Assembly: GCA_017457015.1 (NCBI GenBank)
Contig: JAFTIG010000026.1
Span: forward strand, 1 to 20,862
Length of the DNA: 20,862 nt
Source of the DNA: Clostridia bacterium
GTDB taxonomy: Bacteria > Bacillota_A > Clostridia > Christensenellales > Borkfalkiaceae
Reading direction: 5' to 3'
The translations under genes were made by a program, and so were the position numbers. This document shows, piece by piece, positions 1-8,033 of the stretch (the stretch's first letter is position 1; each line of letters starts with the position of its first letter). The notes under the pieces are model-generated. The model worked only from the letters and a program-made list of their open reading frames with translations. It did not search any database and had not been told where the DNA came from.

Positions 1-732
1 ACTAAAGAATTTTCAAGAAAGCATTTTAATAGCGAATACGGTAAGACTGAAGCGTGGCTAGTGGTCGCAACCCGTCCGGGTGCAAAACTCTATTTTGGGT
101 TTAAGGATAAAATCACCAAAGAACAACTTTCCGCCCTTGAAGAGCGCAGTGAAGTTGAAAAAGATATAATGGGCGGTTTGCTCGCAGGGGTAGACGCAAA
201 ACCAGGCGATATATGGCTCATAAAAGCAGGTTTAATACACGCCATAGGTGCAGGCTGTACTATAATAGAAGTTCAAGAGCCTACCGACTTTACTATTCAA
301 CCTGAACGTTGGTGCGGTGATTATCACATCAGTTATAACGAAGAGTACATAGGTCTTGACAAGGATACTGCACTCGACGCGATAAATTACGATATTTACG
401 GCGATAACGCAAAGGCGTTTGCAAAGGTAACGCCAACCGTAGAAATAGATACGCCCGAATATAAAAAAGAAGTCATGATAAGTTACGCAGACACACCCTG
501 TTTCGGCGAAGTAAGACACACTTTGAAAAATGGCGGTGCGTTTAAGATGAACTTTGCGCCAAGCGTTTATATATGTTTGGAAGGTAATGCAGTCATAACA
601 GGCGAAAATTATGAAAAAGAAATAAAGCGTGGCGATTACTTTTATTTGCCGTACGTTGCGGAAGGTAAGTTTACCGTCACCACTGATGCCGAGTGCACTT
701 TGGTAGAGTGCTTACCTAGTAAACAAGATTAG
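1..732 (+). CDS. manA: Mannose-6-phosphate isomerase, type I (5' end outside window)
   Basis: Partial gene: the frame is open from base 1, so the GTG at 61 is not the start. The 243 visible residues are the C-terminal three quarters of a protein that is usually about 315 residues. The enzyme interconverts mannose 6-phosphate and fructose 6-phosphate in the cytoplasm using zinc. Visible motifs are GKTEAW (visible residues 14-19), whose Glu is a metal ligand in the family, then KPGDIWLIKAG and the LIHAIGAG motif with the ligand His at visible residue 80, followed by EVQEPTDFT. The upstream QxHP ligand motif lies outside the window. A second cupin-like half follows and ends in GDYFYLPY. A terminator comes directly after the stop. 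The neighbour at 870 is a phosphohexomutase, which fits mannose and glucose phosphate metabolism, although each gene has its own signals. Family assignment is secure; substrate is inferred from family. Confidence 0.93.
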   Translation, partial: TKEFSRKHFNSEYGKTEAWLVVATRPGAKLYFGFKDKITKEQLSALEERSEVEKDIMGGLLAGVDAKPGDIWLIKAGLIHAIGAGCTIIEVQEPTDFTIQPERWCGDYHISYNEEYIGLDKDTALDAINYDIYGDNAKAFAKVTPTVEIDTPEYKKEVMISYADTPCFGEVRHTLKNGGAFKMNFAPSVYICLEGNAVITGENYEKEIKRGDYFYLPYVAEGKFTVTTDAECTLVECLPSKQD

Positions 733-753
733 AGAATAAATAAAAAGAAAAAG

Positions 754-778
754 GCACTTTTAGTAAAGTGCTTTTTTT
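754..778 (+). terminator. Intrinsic terminator of manA
   Basis: A 7-bp stem GCACTTT/AAAGTGC (754-760 with 765-771) closes a TAGT loop and is followed by seven T residues (772-778). It lies 22 bases after the manA stop. Confidence 0.9.
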
Positions 779-796
779 CTTACGGGTAAAATATTC

Positions 797-825
797 TTGA
801 TTTTTGCGTTTAATCGTGGTACAAT
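797..825 (+). promoter_or_regulatory. Sigma-A promoter of the phosphohexomutase gene
   Basis: TTGATT (797-802) is separated by 17 bases from TACAAT (820-825). A TGG directly before the -10 box matches an extended -10 element. The start codon is about 45 bases downstream. Confidence 0.75.
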
Positions 826-869
826 ATTAAAAATATTGCTTTGTGGCAAAAGTTTTAAGGAGATAAAAA

Positions 870-2372
870 ATGGATTATAAAAAATTGCAGAATGGCAGTG
901 ATATTCGTGGCGTAGCGCTTGAAGGCATAGAAGGACAACACGTTAACCTTACCGAAAAGGTTTGTACCGATATAGGCAGGGGTTTTGCACTTTGGCTTAT
1001 AAAGAAAGCGGGTAAAACCGATTTGACCGTTGCTGTGGGCAGGGATTCAAGACTTTCGGGCGAACAACTTGCAAAATGGATTATCGGCGCAATGGTGGAC
1101 TCGGGCATTAAAGTTACTGACTTTGGCATGGCAAGTACTCCTGCAATGTTTATGTCTACGGTAACCGACGGATATAAGTTTGACGGCTCGGTTATGATTA
1201 CTGCAAGTCACTTGCCTTTTAATAGAAACGGGTTTAAGTTTTTTACCGCACAGGGCGGTCTTGAAAAGGGTGATATAAAAGACATTTTATCTTATGCTGA
1301 AAGTGAAGAACAAACGGGATTAAACAAAGGCTCGTTGGTAAAAGGCGAATTTATGGACGCGTATTCCAAAATTCTTGCCGATAAAATTCGTGTAGCAACG
1401 GGTGAAGATAAGCCCCTTAAAGGCTTTAAGATAGTGGTAGACGCAGGGAACGGCGCTGGTGGTTTCTACGTTGATAAAGTTCTTAAACCGCTCGGTGCGG
1501 ACACTACGGGCAGTCGTTATTTAGAGCCTGACGGAAGTTTCCCCAATCATATTCCCAACCCCGAGAATAAAGAAGCAATGGAAAGCATTACTGAAGCGGT
1601 TAAAGAAAATAACGCCGATCTCGGTATAATATTTGATACCGACGTTGACCGTGCAGGCGCAGTTTTATCTAACGGCAGTGAACTTAACCGCAACCGCATT
1701 ATCGCAATGCTCTCTGCGATACTTTTAAGAGAACATCCTGGAACGACTATCGTAACCGACTCTATAACTTCTACGGGCCTCGCTAAATTTATAGAAGAAA
1801 AGGGCGGTAAACACCACCGTTTTAAGCGCGGATACCGCAACGTTATAAACGAAAGTATAAAACTCAACGCGCAAGGTCAAGACAGTCAACTTGCAATAGA
1901 AACGTCGGGGCACGGTGCGTTTAAGGAAAATTACTTCCTTGACGACGGCGCGTATATCGTTACTAAATTATTAATAGAACTTGCGCGCGGTAAAAAGCAA
2001 GGTTATACACTCGCGTCGCTCATTGAATCGCTTGAAGAACCAAAAGAGAGCGTAGAGTTTAGAATGAATATATTACTTGAAGACTTTAAGCCTTACGGAC
2101 AAAAGGTTATAGACGACCTTAATGCATACGCGGAAAGTCAGGACGGCTGGAGTATAGCGCCGAACAACTTTGAAGGCGTTAGAGTTAACCTTTCAGAAGA
2201 AAAGGGCAACGGTTGGTTCTTATTACGCTTATCACTCCACGATCCGTTACTTCCGTTAAATATTGAAAGTGCGGAAATCGGAGGGGCTAAAAAGATAGCA
2301 AAAGAACTTATCTCGTTTATTGAAAAATACGATAAACTTGACGCAAAATCACTTTTAGATTTTGCAAAATAA
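870..2372 (+). CDS. Phosphomannomutase/phosphoglucomutase family phosphohexomutase
   Basis: Predicted cytoplasmic 500-residue alpha-D-phosphohexomutase that interconverts hexose 1- and 6-phosphates. All four family signatures are visible: the phosphoserine loop TASHLP (catalytic Ser113; most homologues have TASHNP), the metal-binding loop DTDVDR (256-261), the sugar-binding loop ETSGH (344-348), and the C-terminal phosphate-binding loop RLSLHDP (453-459). DTDVDR and TASHLP in place of DGDxDR and TASHNP mark a subfamily that I would not assign firmly to mannose or glucose substrates. The start is supported by AAGGAG at 857-862, seven bases before the ATG. It is a single-gene unit with its own promoter and terminator, next to manA, so a route from mannose 6-phosphate to mannose 1-phosphate is plausible. 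No truncation is seen. Confidence 0.93.
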   Translation: MDYKKLQNGSDIRGVALEGIEGQHVNLTEKVCTDIGRGFALWLIKKAGKTDLTVAVGRDSRLSGEQLAKWIIGAMVDSGIKVTDFGMASTPAMFMSTVTDGYKFDGSVMITASHLPFNRNGFKFFTAQGGLEKGDIKDILSYAESEEQTGLNKGSLVKGEFMDAYSKILADKIRVATGEDKPLKGFKIVVDAGNGAGGFYVDKVLKPLGADTTGSRYLEPDGSFPNHIPNPENKEAMESITEAVKENNADLGIIFDTDVDRAGAVLSNGSELNRNRIIAMLSAILLREHPGTTIVTDSITSTGLAKFIEEKGGKHHRFKRGYRNVINESIKLNAQGQDSQLAIETSGHGAFKENYFLDDGAYIVTKLLIELARGKKQGYTLASLIESLEEPKESVEFRMNILLEDFKPYGQKVIDDLNAYAESQDGWSIAPNNFEGVRVNLSEEKGNGWFLLRLSLHDPLLPLNIESAEIGGAKKIAKELISFIEKYDKLDAKSLLDFAK

Positions 2373-2389
2373 TAAAAAATAAATACTTT

Positions 2390-2422
2390 GGGCAGTCGCT
2401 TTATTAAGGCGACTGCCCTTTT
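2390..2422 (+). terminator. Intrinsic terminator of the phosphohexomutase gene
   Basis: A perfect 10-bp stem GGGCAGTCGC/GCGACTGCCC (2390-2399 with 2409-2418) is followed by TTTT (2419-2422). Confidence 0.9.
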
Positions 2423-2441
2423 ATCAATATAGCATATAAAC

Positions 2442-2459
2442 AAGGCAATAGAGAGAAAG
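2442..2459 (+). promoter_or_regulatory. Candidate operator, degenerate copy of the shared 18-bp element
   Basis: AAGGCAATAGAGAGAAAG matches 12 of 18 positions of the element found intact at 7891-7908, including the whole AGAGAAAG half. Its last base is 42 bp before the first base of the rhamnosidase -10 box, the same spacing as in the two other promoters. Binding by the AraC-family protein is an inference. Confidence 0.45.
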
Positions 2460-2477
2460 TTTTAGCGAGTTCAGTAA

Positions 2478-2506
2478 TTGACAAAACGTAGACGTGCGTG
2501 TACAAT
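2478..2506 (+). promoter_or_regulatory. Sigma-A promoter of the rhamnosidase gene
   Basis: TTGACA (2478-2483), a 17-base spacer and TACAAT (2501-2506): a near-consensus promoter, 30 bases before the start codon. It is stronger at -35 than the two lipoprotein promoters that share its candidate operator. Confidence 0.85.
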
Positions 2507-2535
2507 AGAGATATGGTAAAAAGGAGAATAATAAA

Positions 2536-5133
2536 ATGAAAATTTTATTAACTGTAGACGGAAAGCAAAACGCCATCGGCGTTAACAGAGAAAGGGTTAG
2601 ACTTTCTCTTAAAACGGACGGTTTATTGAATTTTGATAAAATAGAGTATGCCGTTTACGCTAGCGAAAAAGACGTTTTGGATAAAAAGCCTATGATTTTA
2701 TGCACGGGCAAAAATTACGTTGAATATATTGACGGGAAAGAATTTTCGGACAGAAAAGAATATTTTTGTCAGGCTAAAGTCTATTATAAAAAAAGCGTTT
2801 ACGAGTCTTCTGTAACCAAGTTTGAAACGGGGATTAAAAGTGAAAACTTTGTCGCTGACTGGATTTGCGATCCCGAATTTGACGATTTGCACGTTTCAGA
2901 ATTTACAAAGCAATTTACAATAGAGAGCGCGGTAAAAAAAGCGCGCCTAATTATAGTAGGACTCGGCTATTATATGTCTTTTATCAACGGCAATAAAACT
3001 GACGAAGAGTACTATAAACCCGTTTTAACCGATTTCGATATAAGAGATAACCTTTTAAATAATCCGTGGTACAAGGCGGAAAATTTTCGCGATAACGAAA
3101 AGACCGTTTGTTACGACGTTTACGACGTAACGAACTTGATTAAGACTGGCGACAACGCGATAAACGTCTTGCTCGGTACGGGTTGGTATTGTGATGAAGA
3201 TAAATTAATTACCGATCCAAGTTTTTCGTTCGGTAAACCCAAACTTATTTTTGAACTGCACGTTGAAACGGAAAAGGGCGATATATTAGTTAAATCGGAC
3301 GTTGATTGCAAGGTGCGCACGACTAATATTATTTCTCAACATTTTGCGTGTGACACGATAGATTTTACGTTAGAAGAAAAACCGTTTAGGTCGGTTGCGG
3401 TCGGTAAAGCCCCGTCGGGACGATTAGTTGCAAACGTTTGTGAAAACGATAAAGTTATAGAAAAACTCTCGCCCGTTGCAGTGACCGAAAATAACGGCGT
3501 TACCGAATACGACTTTGGCGTAAACCACTCGGGTGGTATTAAAATGACCGTCAAAGGTAAGCGCGGTGCAAAACTTGTTATCAATCAGTACGAAACTAAA
3601 AAAGACGGCGTTCTAAACCCTTTGACGAGCAGATGGGACGCATATAAAGACGGAAAGGTGATAATCGGTCACCTTGATCAAACGTGTACTTATATATTGA
3701 GTGGCGGTGAAGACGTTATAGAGCCGTATTTTCACTGGAGTTGTTATCGCTACGCAACAGTTGAGTGCGACGGGGAATACGAGATAAAACAACTTCAATC
3801 ACTCTTTATCAGTACGGCGGTTGAAAAAGACGGCTTGTTCTATTGTGACGACGATTTTCTTAACGAACTTTACAACGCGTTCATATCAACGCAGAGAGAT
3901 AATATGCATAGCGGTGTTCCAAGCGACTGTCCGCATAGAGAAAAGTTGCCTTATACCGGCGACGGACAGTTGGTTATAGAGCCGACTCTTTACACCCTTG
4001 ATGCCGAAAACTTTTATAGAAAGTGGTTTAAGGACATTTTGGACGCACAAGGTAAGGACGGATACGTTCCAAACTCCGCACCGTATATGGGCGGTGACGG
4101 CGGTTACTGGTGGACCAACTCGTTAATCAACGTTACTGACGTACTTTATAAATATACGGGTGATAAAAAGGTAATTGAAGACGCATATTCGCACGTTATA
4201 AAACTCGTCGAATATTACGATCGCATAAAACAAGAGAACGGAATAGTTCATTTCGTAGAACGCGGTTGGGGATTAGGCGACTGGTTAACGCCCGAAGTGA
4301 CCGTTCTAAATAAAGACTTTATGAATACGCTTGCGGTGTATTTTGCAGTAAATAAAGCACAGGAATTTAGCGCGATTCTCGGTGTAAATTTACACGACGA
4401 ATTTTTAAGCGAGTTTAAGACAAAACTTGTTAACGCAATAAATGCAAACTTCTTTGATAAAGAAAAACAGACTTACGCAGACGGCGTTCAGGGCGCGGAT
4501 ATACTGCCGTTACTTTTCGGCATTTGCGAAAAAGAATACGCGCCTAACGTCGCTAAAAATCTTATTGCTAAATATAAGAAAGATACCCACTTTGATACAG
4601 GTATAGTGCTAACTCCAAGACTATTAGACTTATTAGTAGAACTCAGAGAGAGTCGACTTGCCTACGATATTTTAACCGAAAAGACAGGGCCGTCCTATTG
4701 TGATATGTTAAAGGGTGAAACAACTCTTCCCGAGCACTGGTTCAAGCACTGGCCGGGCAATCCGAATTCTTACGTTTCACACTGTCATCCTATGTTTGGT
4801 AGCGTTATCGCTTGGATGATAAAGCACGTTGCAGGACTGGATCTTTCAAATCTATGCAATAAAAAGATTACGTTCGCACCCAAGGTGATCGATAGAGTTA
4901 AGGTTGCCCGTGCGGAAAAGCAAACCGTTTACGGCAAAGTAAGTATCAGTTATTGTGCAGAAGACGGATTTTCTATGAAGGTAGTCGTTCCCTTTGGCGT
5001 AACTGGCGAGATAATATTACCTAGTTCTATTAAAAAGATAACCATAAACGATTTGCCCGTAGTAGGGACAAAGTGTGGAGAATATACGTCTTTTACCGTT
5101 TCTGGTGGCGAATATGCAGTTCGGGGGGGGTAA
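2536..5133 (+). CDS. Alpha-L-rhamnosidase, glycoside hydrolase family 78
   Basis: Predicted inverting alpha-L-rhamnosidase (865 residues) that would release terminal L-rhamnose from oligosaccharides or glycosides. The N-terminal ~430 residues are beta-rich accessory domains (WICDPEF around 109-115 begins the GH78-type N-terminal domain; GLGYYMSFINGNK at 142-154 is characteristic). The (alpha/alpha)6 barrel holds SDCPHREKLPYTGDGQL, where Asp464, Glu469 and Asp476 match in spacing the active-site acids of characterised GH78 enzymes. GETTLPEHW carries Glu728, the candidate catalytic base. A C-terminal beta domain ends the protein. There is no signal peptide, so it should act in the cytoplasm on imported material. 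AAGGAG at 2521-2526 supports the start. A run of eight G directly precedes the stop. It is convergent with the AraC gene and shares a candidate operator with the lipoprotein genes. Confidence 0.93.
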   Translation: MKILLTVDGKQNAIGVNRERVRLSLKTDGLLNFDKIEYAVYASEKDVLDKKPMILCTGKNYVEYIDGKEFSDRKEYFCQAKVYYKKSVYESSVTKFETGIKSENFVADWICDPEFDDLHVSEFTKQFTIESAVKKARLIIVGLGYYMSFINGNKTDEEYYKPVLTDFDIRDNLLNNPWYKAENFRDNEKTVCYDVYDVTNLIKTGDNAINVLLGTGWYCDEDKLITDPSFSFGKPKLIFELHVETEKGDILVKSDVDCKVRTTNIISQHFACDTIDFTLEEKPFRSVAVGKAPSGRLVANVCENDKVIEKLSPVAVTENNGVTEYDFGVNHSGGIKMTVKGKRGAKLVINQYETKKDGVLNPLTSRWDAYKDGKVIIGHLDQTCTYILSGGEDVIEPYFHWSCYRYATVECDGEYEIKQLQSLFISTAVEKDGLFYCDDDFLNELYNAFISTQRDNMHSGVPSDCPHREKLPYTGDGQLVIEPTLYTLDAENFYRKWFKDILDAQGKDGYVPNSAPYMGGDGGYWWTNSLINVTDVLYKYTGDKKVIEDAYSHVIKLVEYYDRIKQENGIVHFVERGWGLGDWLTPEVTVLNKDFMNTLAVYFAVNKAQEFSAILGVNLHDEFLSEFKTKLVNAINANFFDKEKQTYADGVQGADILPLLFGICEKEYAPNVAKNLIAKYKKDTHFDTGIVLTPRLLDLLVELRESRLAYDILTEKTGPSYCDMLKGETTLPEHWFKHWPGNPNSYVSHCHPMFGSVIAWMIKHVAGLDLSNLCNKKITFAPKVIDRVKVARAEKQTVYGKVSISYCAEDGFSMKVVVPFGVTGEIILPSSIKKITINDLPVVGTKCGEYTSFTVSGGEYAVRGG

Positions 5134-5174
5134 CCTCAATTAGACTGAACGCAATATAAAACGTTTATTAGTAC

Positions 5175-5221
5175 AAAAAAGCACGCTAAAATTTGCCTTT
5201 TGCAAATTTTAGCGTGCTTTT
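5175..5221. terminator. Bidirectional terminator between converging genes
   Basis: A perfect 16-bp stem (5181-5196 with 5202-5217, starting GCACGCTAAAATTTGC) has a five-base loop. It is flanked by A6 on the left and T4 on the right, so it can stop transcription of both the rhamnosidase gene and the minus-strand AraC gene. Confidence 0.92.
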
Positions 5222-5237
5222 ATAATTTATTGATTTT

Positions 5238-6083
5238 TTATCTTTTTCTCGCTTCAAGTGGCGTAATACCGTAACGCTTTTTGAAAATCACGTTAAAATA
5301 AGAAACTGAAGAGAAACCAAGGTTTTGGGCAATATCCAAAATACTCTTGTTAGAGCCCTGTATCATAGTAAGCGCGTAATCTAAACGCGTATGGTTGAGA
5401 TACTCGGTCATAGTCATACCCATATACTTTTTGAAAACTCTACACATATATTTTTTATCGTAATTAAATTCTCCGGTAATTTTTTGCAAACCTTGTTGAA
5501 GATAATATACGGTATTAAAGTTAGTTAAAAGTTGTCTAAACCACGCTGGTATTTCCTTTGCTATGGCGGTATGTTTATGGAATACGAACGTTTCTATAAG
5601 TTCGACGGCAAACGCGCGAGTGATCGCCGTGCGCTGACCTATTTGGGTGGGTAACATCTGACTTATAGTATTGATTTTTTGTTCTAAACGGTTGATCTGC
5701 GTAGGGGATAAAGTAACGTAATAAGGCATTGCACCACTGACAAAGTTATTGTATAACTTTGGATCGATAAAATTACACGCTTCCTTAAACAAATTTTCGC
5801 GTATCATTATATCACGGTGTGTACAGTCTTGCTTTCTTTTTAAAAACTCGTGATAATGGGTTGGCATAATTAAATAAGTGTCACCCGCTTGCAAAGTTTT
5901 AGTCGGCTCGTTATCAAATTTGTGTGGAGCATTACCGCTTATAACGTAAAAAATTTCTACAAACTCGTGCCCGTGTAGTTGGGTATCGTACCCTTCAGTG
6001 AGCTTGTAGTTCATAGGAACTTCATCACTCGTTGCATAATCTTCCATTATATAAATATCTTTCATACCATAACTATAATGCAT
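5238..6083 (-). CDS. AraC-family transcriptional regulator with N-terminal cupin
   Basis: Cytoplasmic DNA-binding regulator, 281 residues, the usual length for two-domain AraC proteins. The N-terminal half is a cupin sensor (HGHEFVEIFYVISG around 37-50, then GDTYLIMPTHYHEF around 68-80) expected to bind a sugar. The C-terminal half has two helix-turn-helix units: a degenerate first one near 195-220 and a canonical second one (SILDIAQNLGFSSVSYFNVIFKKRYG, 247-272). It is divergent from the lipoprotein gene at 6358. The intergenic region holds one copy of the shared 18-bp element, making this the natural candidate activator of the 6358, 8142 and perhaps 2536 units. No clear ribosome binding site precedes the ATG at 6083; Met7 and Met13 are alternative starts and also lack one. 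Confidence 0.9.
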   Translation of the reverse strand: MHYSYGMKDIYIMEDYATSDEVPMNYKLTEGYDTQLHGHEFVEIFYVISGNAPHKFDNEPTKTLQAGDTYLIMPTHYHEFLKRKQDCTHRDIMIRENLFKEACNFIDPKLYNNFVSGAMPYYVTLSPTQINRLEQKINTISQMLPTQIGQRTAITRAFAVELIETFVFHKHTAIAKEIPAWFRQLLTNFNTVYYLQQGLQKITGEFNYDKKYMCRVFKKYMGMTMTEYLNHTRLDYALTMIQGSNKSILDIAQNLGFSSVSYFNVIFKKRYGITPLEARKR

Positions 6084-6135
6084 ATTTTCTAAAAAATCAA
6101 GGACAATTAAAAAATATTTTCAAAATGTGCAAATG

Positions 6136-6153
6136 TAGTCACCATAGAGAAAG
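6136..6153 (+). promoter_or_regulatory. Candidate operator, intact copy 1 of the shared 18-bp element
   Basis: TAGTCACCATAGAGAAAG differs from the copy at 7891-7908 at one of 18 positions. It sits between the divergent AraC gene and the 6358 gene and ends 43 bp before the first base of that gene's -10 box. Similarity continues loosely downstream (AAAAT, then TATAGA), as expected for a longer two-half-site operator. Confidence 0.6.
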
Positions 6154-6169
6154 TTTTGACTAAAATTCA

Positions 6170-6201
6170 TATAGAAATACAAATTAGACTTATGATATAA
6201 T
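6170..6201 (+). promoter_or_regulatory. Probable activator-dependent promoter of the first barrel lipoprotein
   Basis: TATAAT at 6196-6201 is preceded by TGA, giving an extended -10 box. At a 17-base spacing the -35 position reads AGAAAT, far from consensus. A TATAGA at 6170-6175 is shared with the 8142 promoter. A good -10 with a poor -35 suggests activator dependence. Confidence 0.6.
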
Positions 6202-6357
6202 TCTATATAAAGATAGGTGTTTATTGTCTTAAACATTATATTAATTGACATTTTTATAAAAAATTGAGCAAGTTTTCAAGTTGACGTCGCTAAAAGTAGT
6301 AAAAATTTATCAAGTACGAAAAAACGAAAAGAGAGAAAATTTTGGAAATTTAAAACT

Positions 6358-7857
6358 ATGAAAAAAACACGAAAAATGAAGTTGTTTGTAGTATATATTT
6401 TATCTATCGTTTGTCTGTTAAATTCGCTATGTGGTTGCACGAAAGAAAAACAATCGGTAACGATAAATCTGGAAATTTTATCAGAGTTTAACGAAAATAA
6501 AAATTTCACGGTTTTTAGTGCCGTTCCACCTGAACCCAACGCGCAAGCTTTACAAACTTACGTAGAGGCAGGTTTTACGAATTACGTTCTCACGGAAGAT
6601 TGGCTGACTATGACTAACGCCGATCGTCAAATCGGCACAAAAGACGACGGGGCGATAACTCAAGCGTACGTTGACGCAATAAATATTTGTAAAGATATGG
6701 GGTTAAATGTTTATGTGTGCAACTGTAGAAGTGATCCCGACTGGTTCGTTAACGACTACGATGGCGTGCGTTACATGCCTGAACCTTGGGGTTATGAATA
6801 TCAACTCCCCAAAAGAAATATTACCACCGAGTTTTCACAAATGAGCGGAGTGACAGGTTACGTTATGGGTGACGAACTAGGGTGGAAACAAATAGGCGGA
6901 TATGAAAAACTTCTCGACTGGTATAACGAATACGGCGGTAATAAAACTTGGCATTTAAACTTGTTGCAAAGTTACGGCAGTTGGTTATTTGAAGATGAAA
7001 ATGGTGCTATGTACGATTTTCAAGAATACGTGGATTACTATTGTGCAACCATTTTAGAAAAGATAAACGGTCCAAAGACCATAAGCACCGATTATTATCC
7101 GCTAGTCAGCGGTGGAGAGACTGGTGGTAATTACATTTTAGACGGATATTTGTTCGATTACTTTATAATAGCGAATAAGGCAAAAGAACTAAAAGAGTTG
7201 GGGCACGACGTCACTACGAATTTTTGTGTTCAGTCTTATGAGCGTGCAACTGAACTGCAAGGCTATGCAAGGAAATTAACTTCTAAAGCAGATATAGCTT
7301 TTCAAGTAAACGTTGCAATGGCGTTTGGTGCAAGTAGTCTTTGCTATTACACCTATTGCTCTTTTGGTGAAGAACTGGGCATATTCGATACCGTAAGCGG
7401 ATTGCCTAGTAAAATTTATCCGTGGGTTAAACAAGTGAACGCAGAAGCGCACGATTTGGCAGACGTCATATTAAATTTTAACTGGCAGGGTGCAAAAGTT
7501 TACGCGGGCGCGCAAGGCGGCAATACTACTGACGAATACACGACAATTGCGTTTGATAAAGTCAAGGATTTAACCTTGGATAATTTTATACTTTTAAGTA
7601 GTGTAACTGCAAGATTAGACACTGTGGTAAGTGAATTTAAGGACTTAAACGGTAACGTCGGATATATGGTCGTAAATTATTCAGAGCCAAGCAAGAATCT
7701 TACGGACAACGTGCTTTTGAAATTTTCTCAAAAAACTAATAAAGTTTTAATTTGTAAAAATGGAGAAATTTCAGTATCTAGCGTAAACGGAAATTCAGCA
7801 AGTATAAGTTTACAAGCAGGGGAAGGCGCTTTTATTTACCCTATAATTAGTAACTAA
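6358..7857 (+). CDS. TIM-barrel glycosidase-like lipoprotein (paralogue 1)
   Basis: A 499-residue predicted lipoprotein. A basic start (MKKTRKMK), a hydrophobic core and SLCGC with lipidated Cys27 give a signal peptidase II signal. I cannot name the family. The alternating hydrophobic-strand and acidic motifs look like a clan-A (beta/alpha)8 glycosidase: VLTEDW (77-82), GYVMGDE (167-173), STDYYPL (243-249) and NFCVQSYE (288-295), then a beta-sandwich-like tail with VGYMVVNYSEP (434-444). Glu173 and Glu295 are my candidate acid/base and nucleophile. It is well over half identical by eye to the protein at 8142. No Shine-Dalgarno sequence precedes the ATG at 6358, and the alternative Met7 also lacks one, so translation may be weak. 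It is divergent from the AraC gene. Glycan hydrolysis is inferred; a binding-only role is possible. Confidence 0.8.
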   Translation: MKKTRKMKLFVVYILSIVCLLNSLCGCTKEKQSVTINLEILSEFNENKNFTVFSAVPPEPNAQALQTYVEAGFTNYVLTEDWLTMTNADRQIGTKDDGAITQAYVDAINICKDMGLNVYVCNCRSDPDWFVNDYDGVRYMPEPWGYEYQLPKRNITTEFSQMSGVTGYVMGDELGWKQIGGYEKLLDWYNEYGGNKTWHLNLLQSYGSWLFEDENGAMYDFQEYVDYYCATILEKINGPKTISTDYYPLVSGGETGGNYILDGYLFDYFIIANKAKELKELGHDVTTNFCVQSYERATELQGYARKLTSKADIAFQVNVAMAFGASSLCYYTYCSFGEELGIFDTVSGLPSKIYPWVKQVNAEAHDLADVILNFNWQGAKVYAGAQGGNTTDEYTTIAFDKVKDLTLDNFILLSSVTARLDTVVSEFKDLNGNVGYMVVNYSEPSKNLTDNVLLKFSQKTNKVLICKNGEISVSSVNGNSASISLQAGEGAFIYPIISN

Positions 7858-7890
7858 AAACAAAGTATTATTATTAAATAATAATAGCAT

Positions 7891-7908
7891 TAGTCACCGT
7901 AGAGAAAG
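7891..7908 (+). promoter_or_regulatory. Candidate operator, intact copy 2 of the shared 18-bp element
   Basis: TAGTCACCGTAGAGAAAG ends 42 bp before the first base of the -10 box of the 8142 operon. It matches the copy at 6136 at 17 of 18 positions, while most of the surrounding bases differ, which argues for selection on the site itself. Confidence 0.6.
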
Positions 7909-7924
7909 ATATTGTCAAAATCAG

Positions 7925-7955
7925 TATAGATTTGGGGTGTATTAGGTGGTATAAT
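7925..7955 (+). promoter_or_regulatory. Probable activator-dependent promoter of the 8142 operon
   Basis: TATAAT (7950-7955) preceded by TGG forms an extended -10 box. The -35 position at 17-base spacing is TAGATT, a poor match. TATAGA at 7925-7930 is shared with the 6358 promoter. The predicted leader is about 180 bases. Confidence 0.65.
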
Positions 7956-8033
7956 ATAAGTACAAAATAAGTTAATATTGACCAAACTATGGTTAAAATT
8001 AACATTATTTAAGATAAATAGGATGATTTTTTT

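Noticed and set aside
61..63. GTG at 61 as the start of the manA gene
   Set aside because: The frame is open to base 1 and residues before the GTG include the conserved GKTEAW motif, so the gene starts outside the window.
6245..6309. TTGACA at 6245 and TTGACG at 6281 as -35 boxes for paralogue 1
   Set aside because: No acceptable -10 box lies at 16-18 bases; the TATAAT at 6196 is a better choice and matches the 8142 promoter layout.
7866..7886. AT-only palindrome after paralogue 1 as a terminator
   Set aside because: The stem has no GC pairs and no T tract follows, so termination here is not supported.
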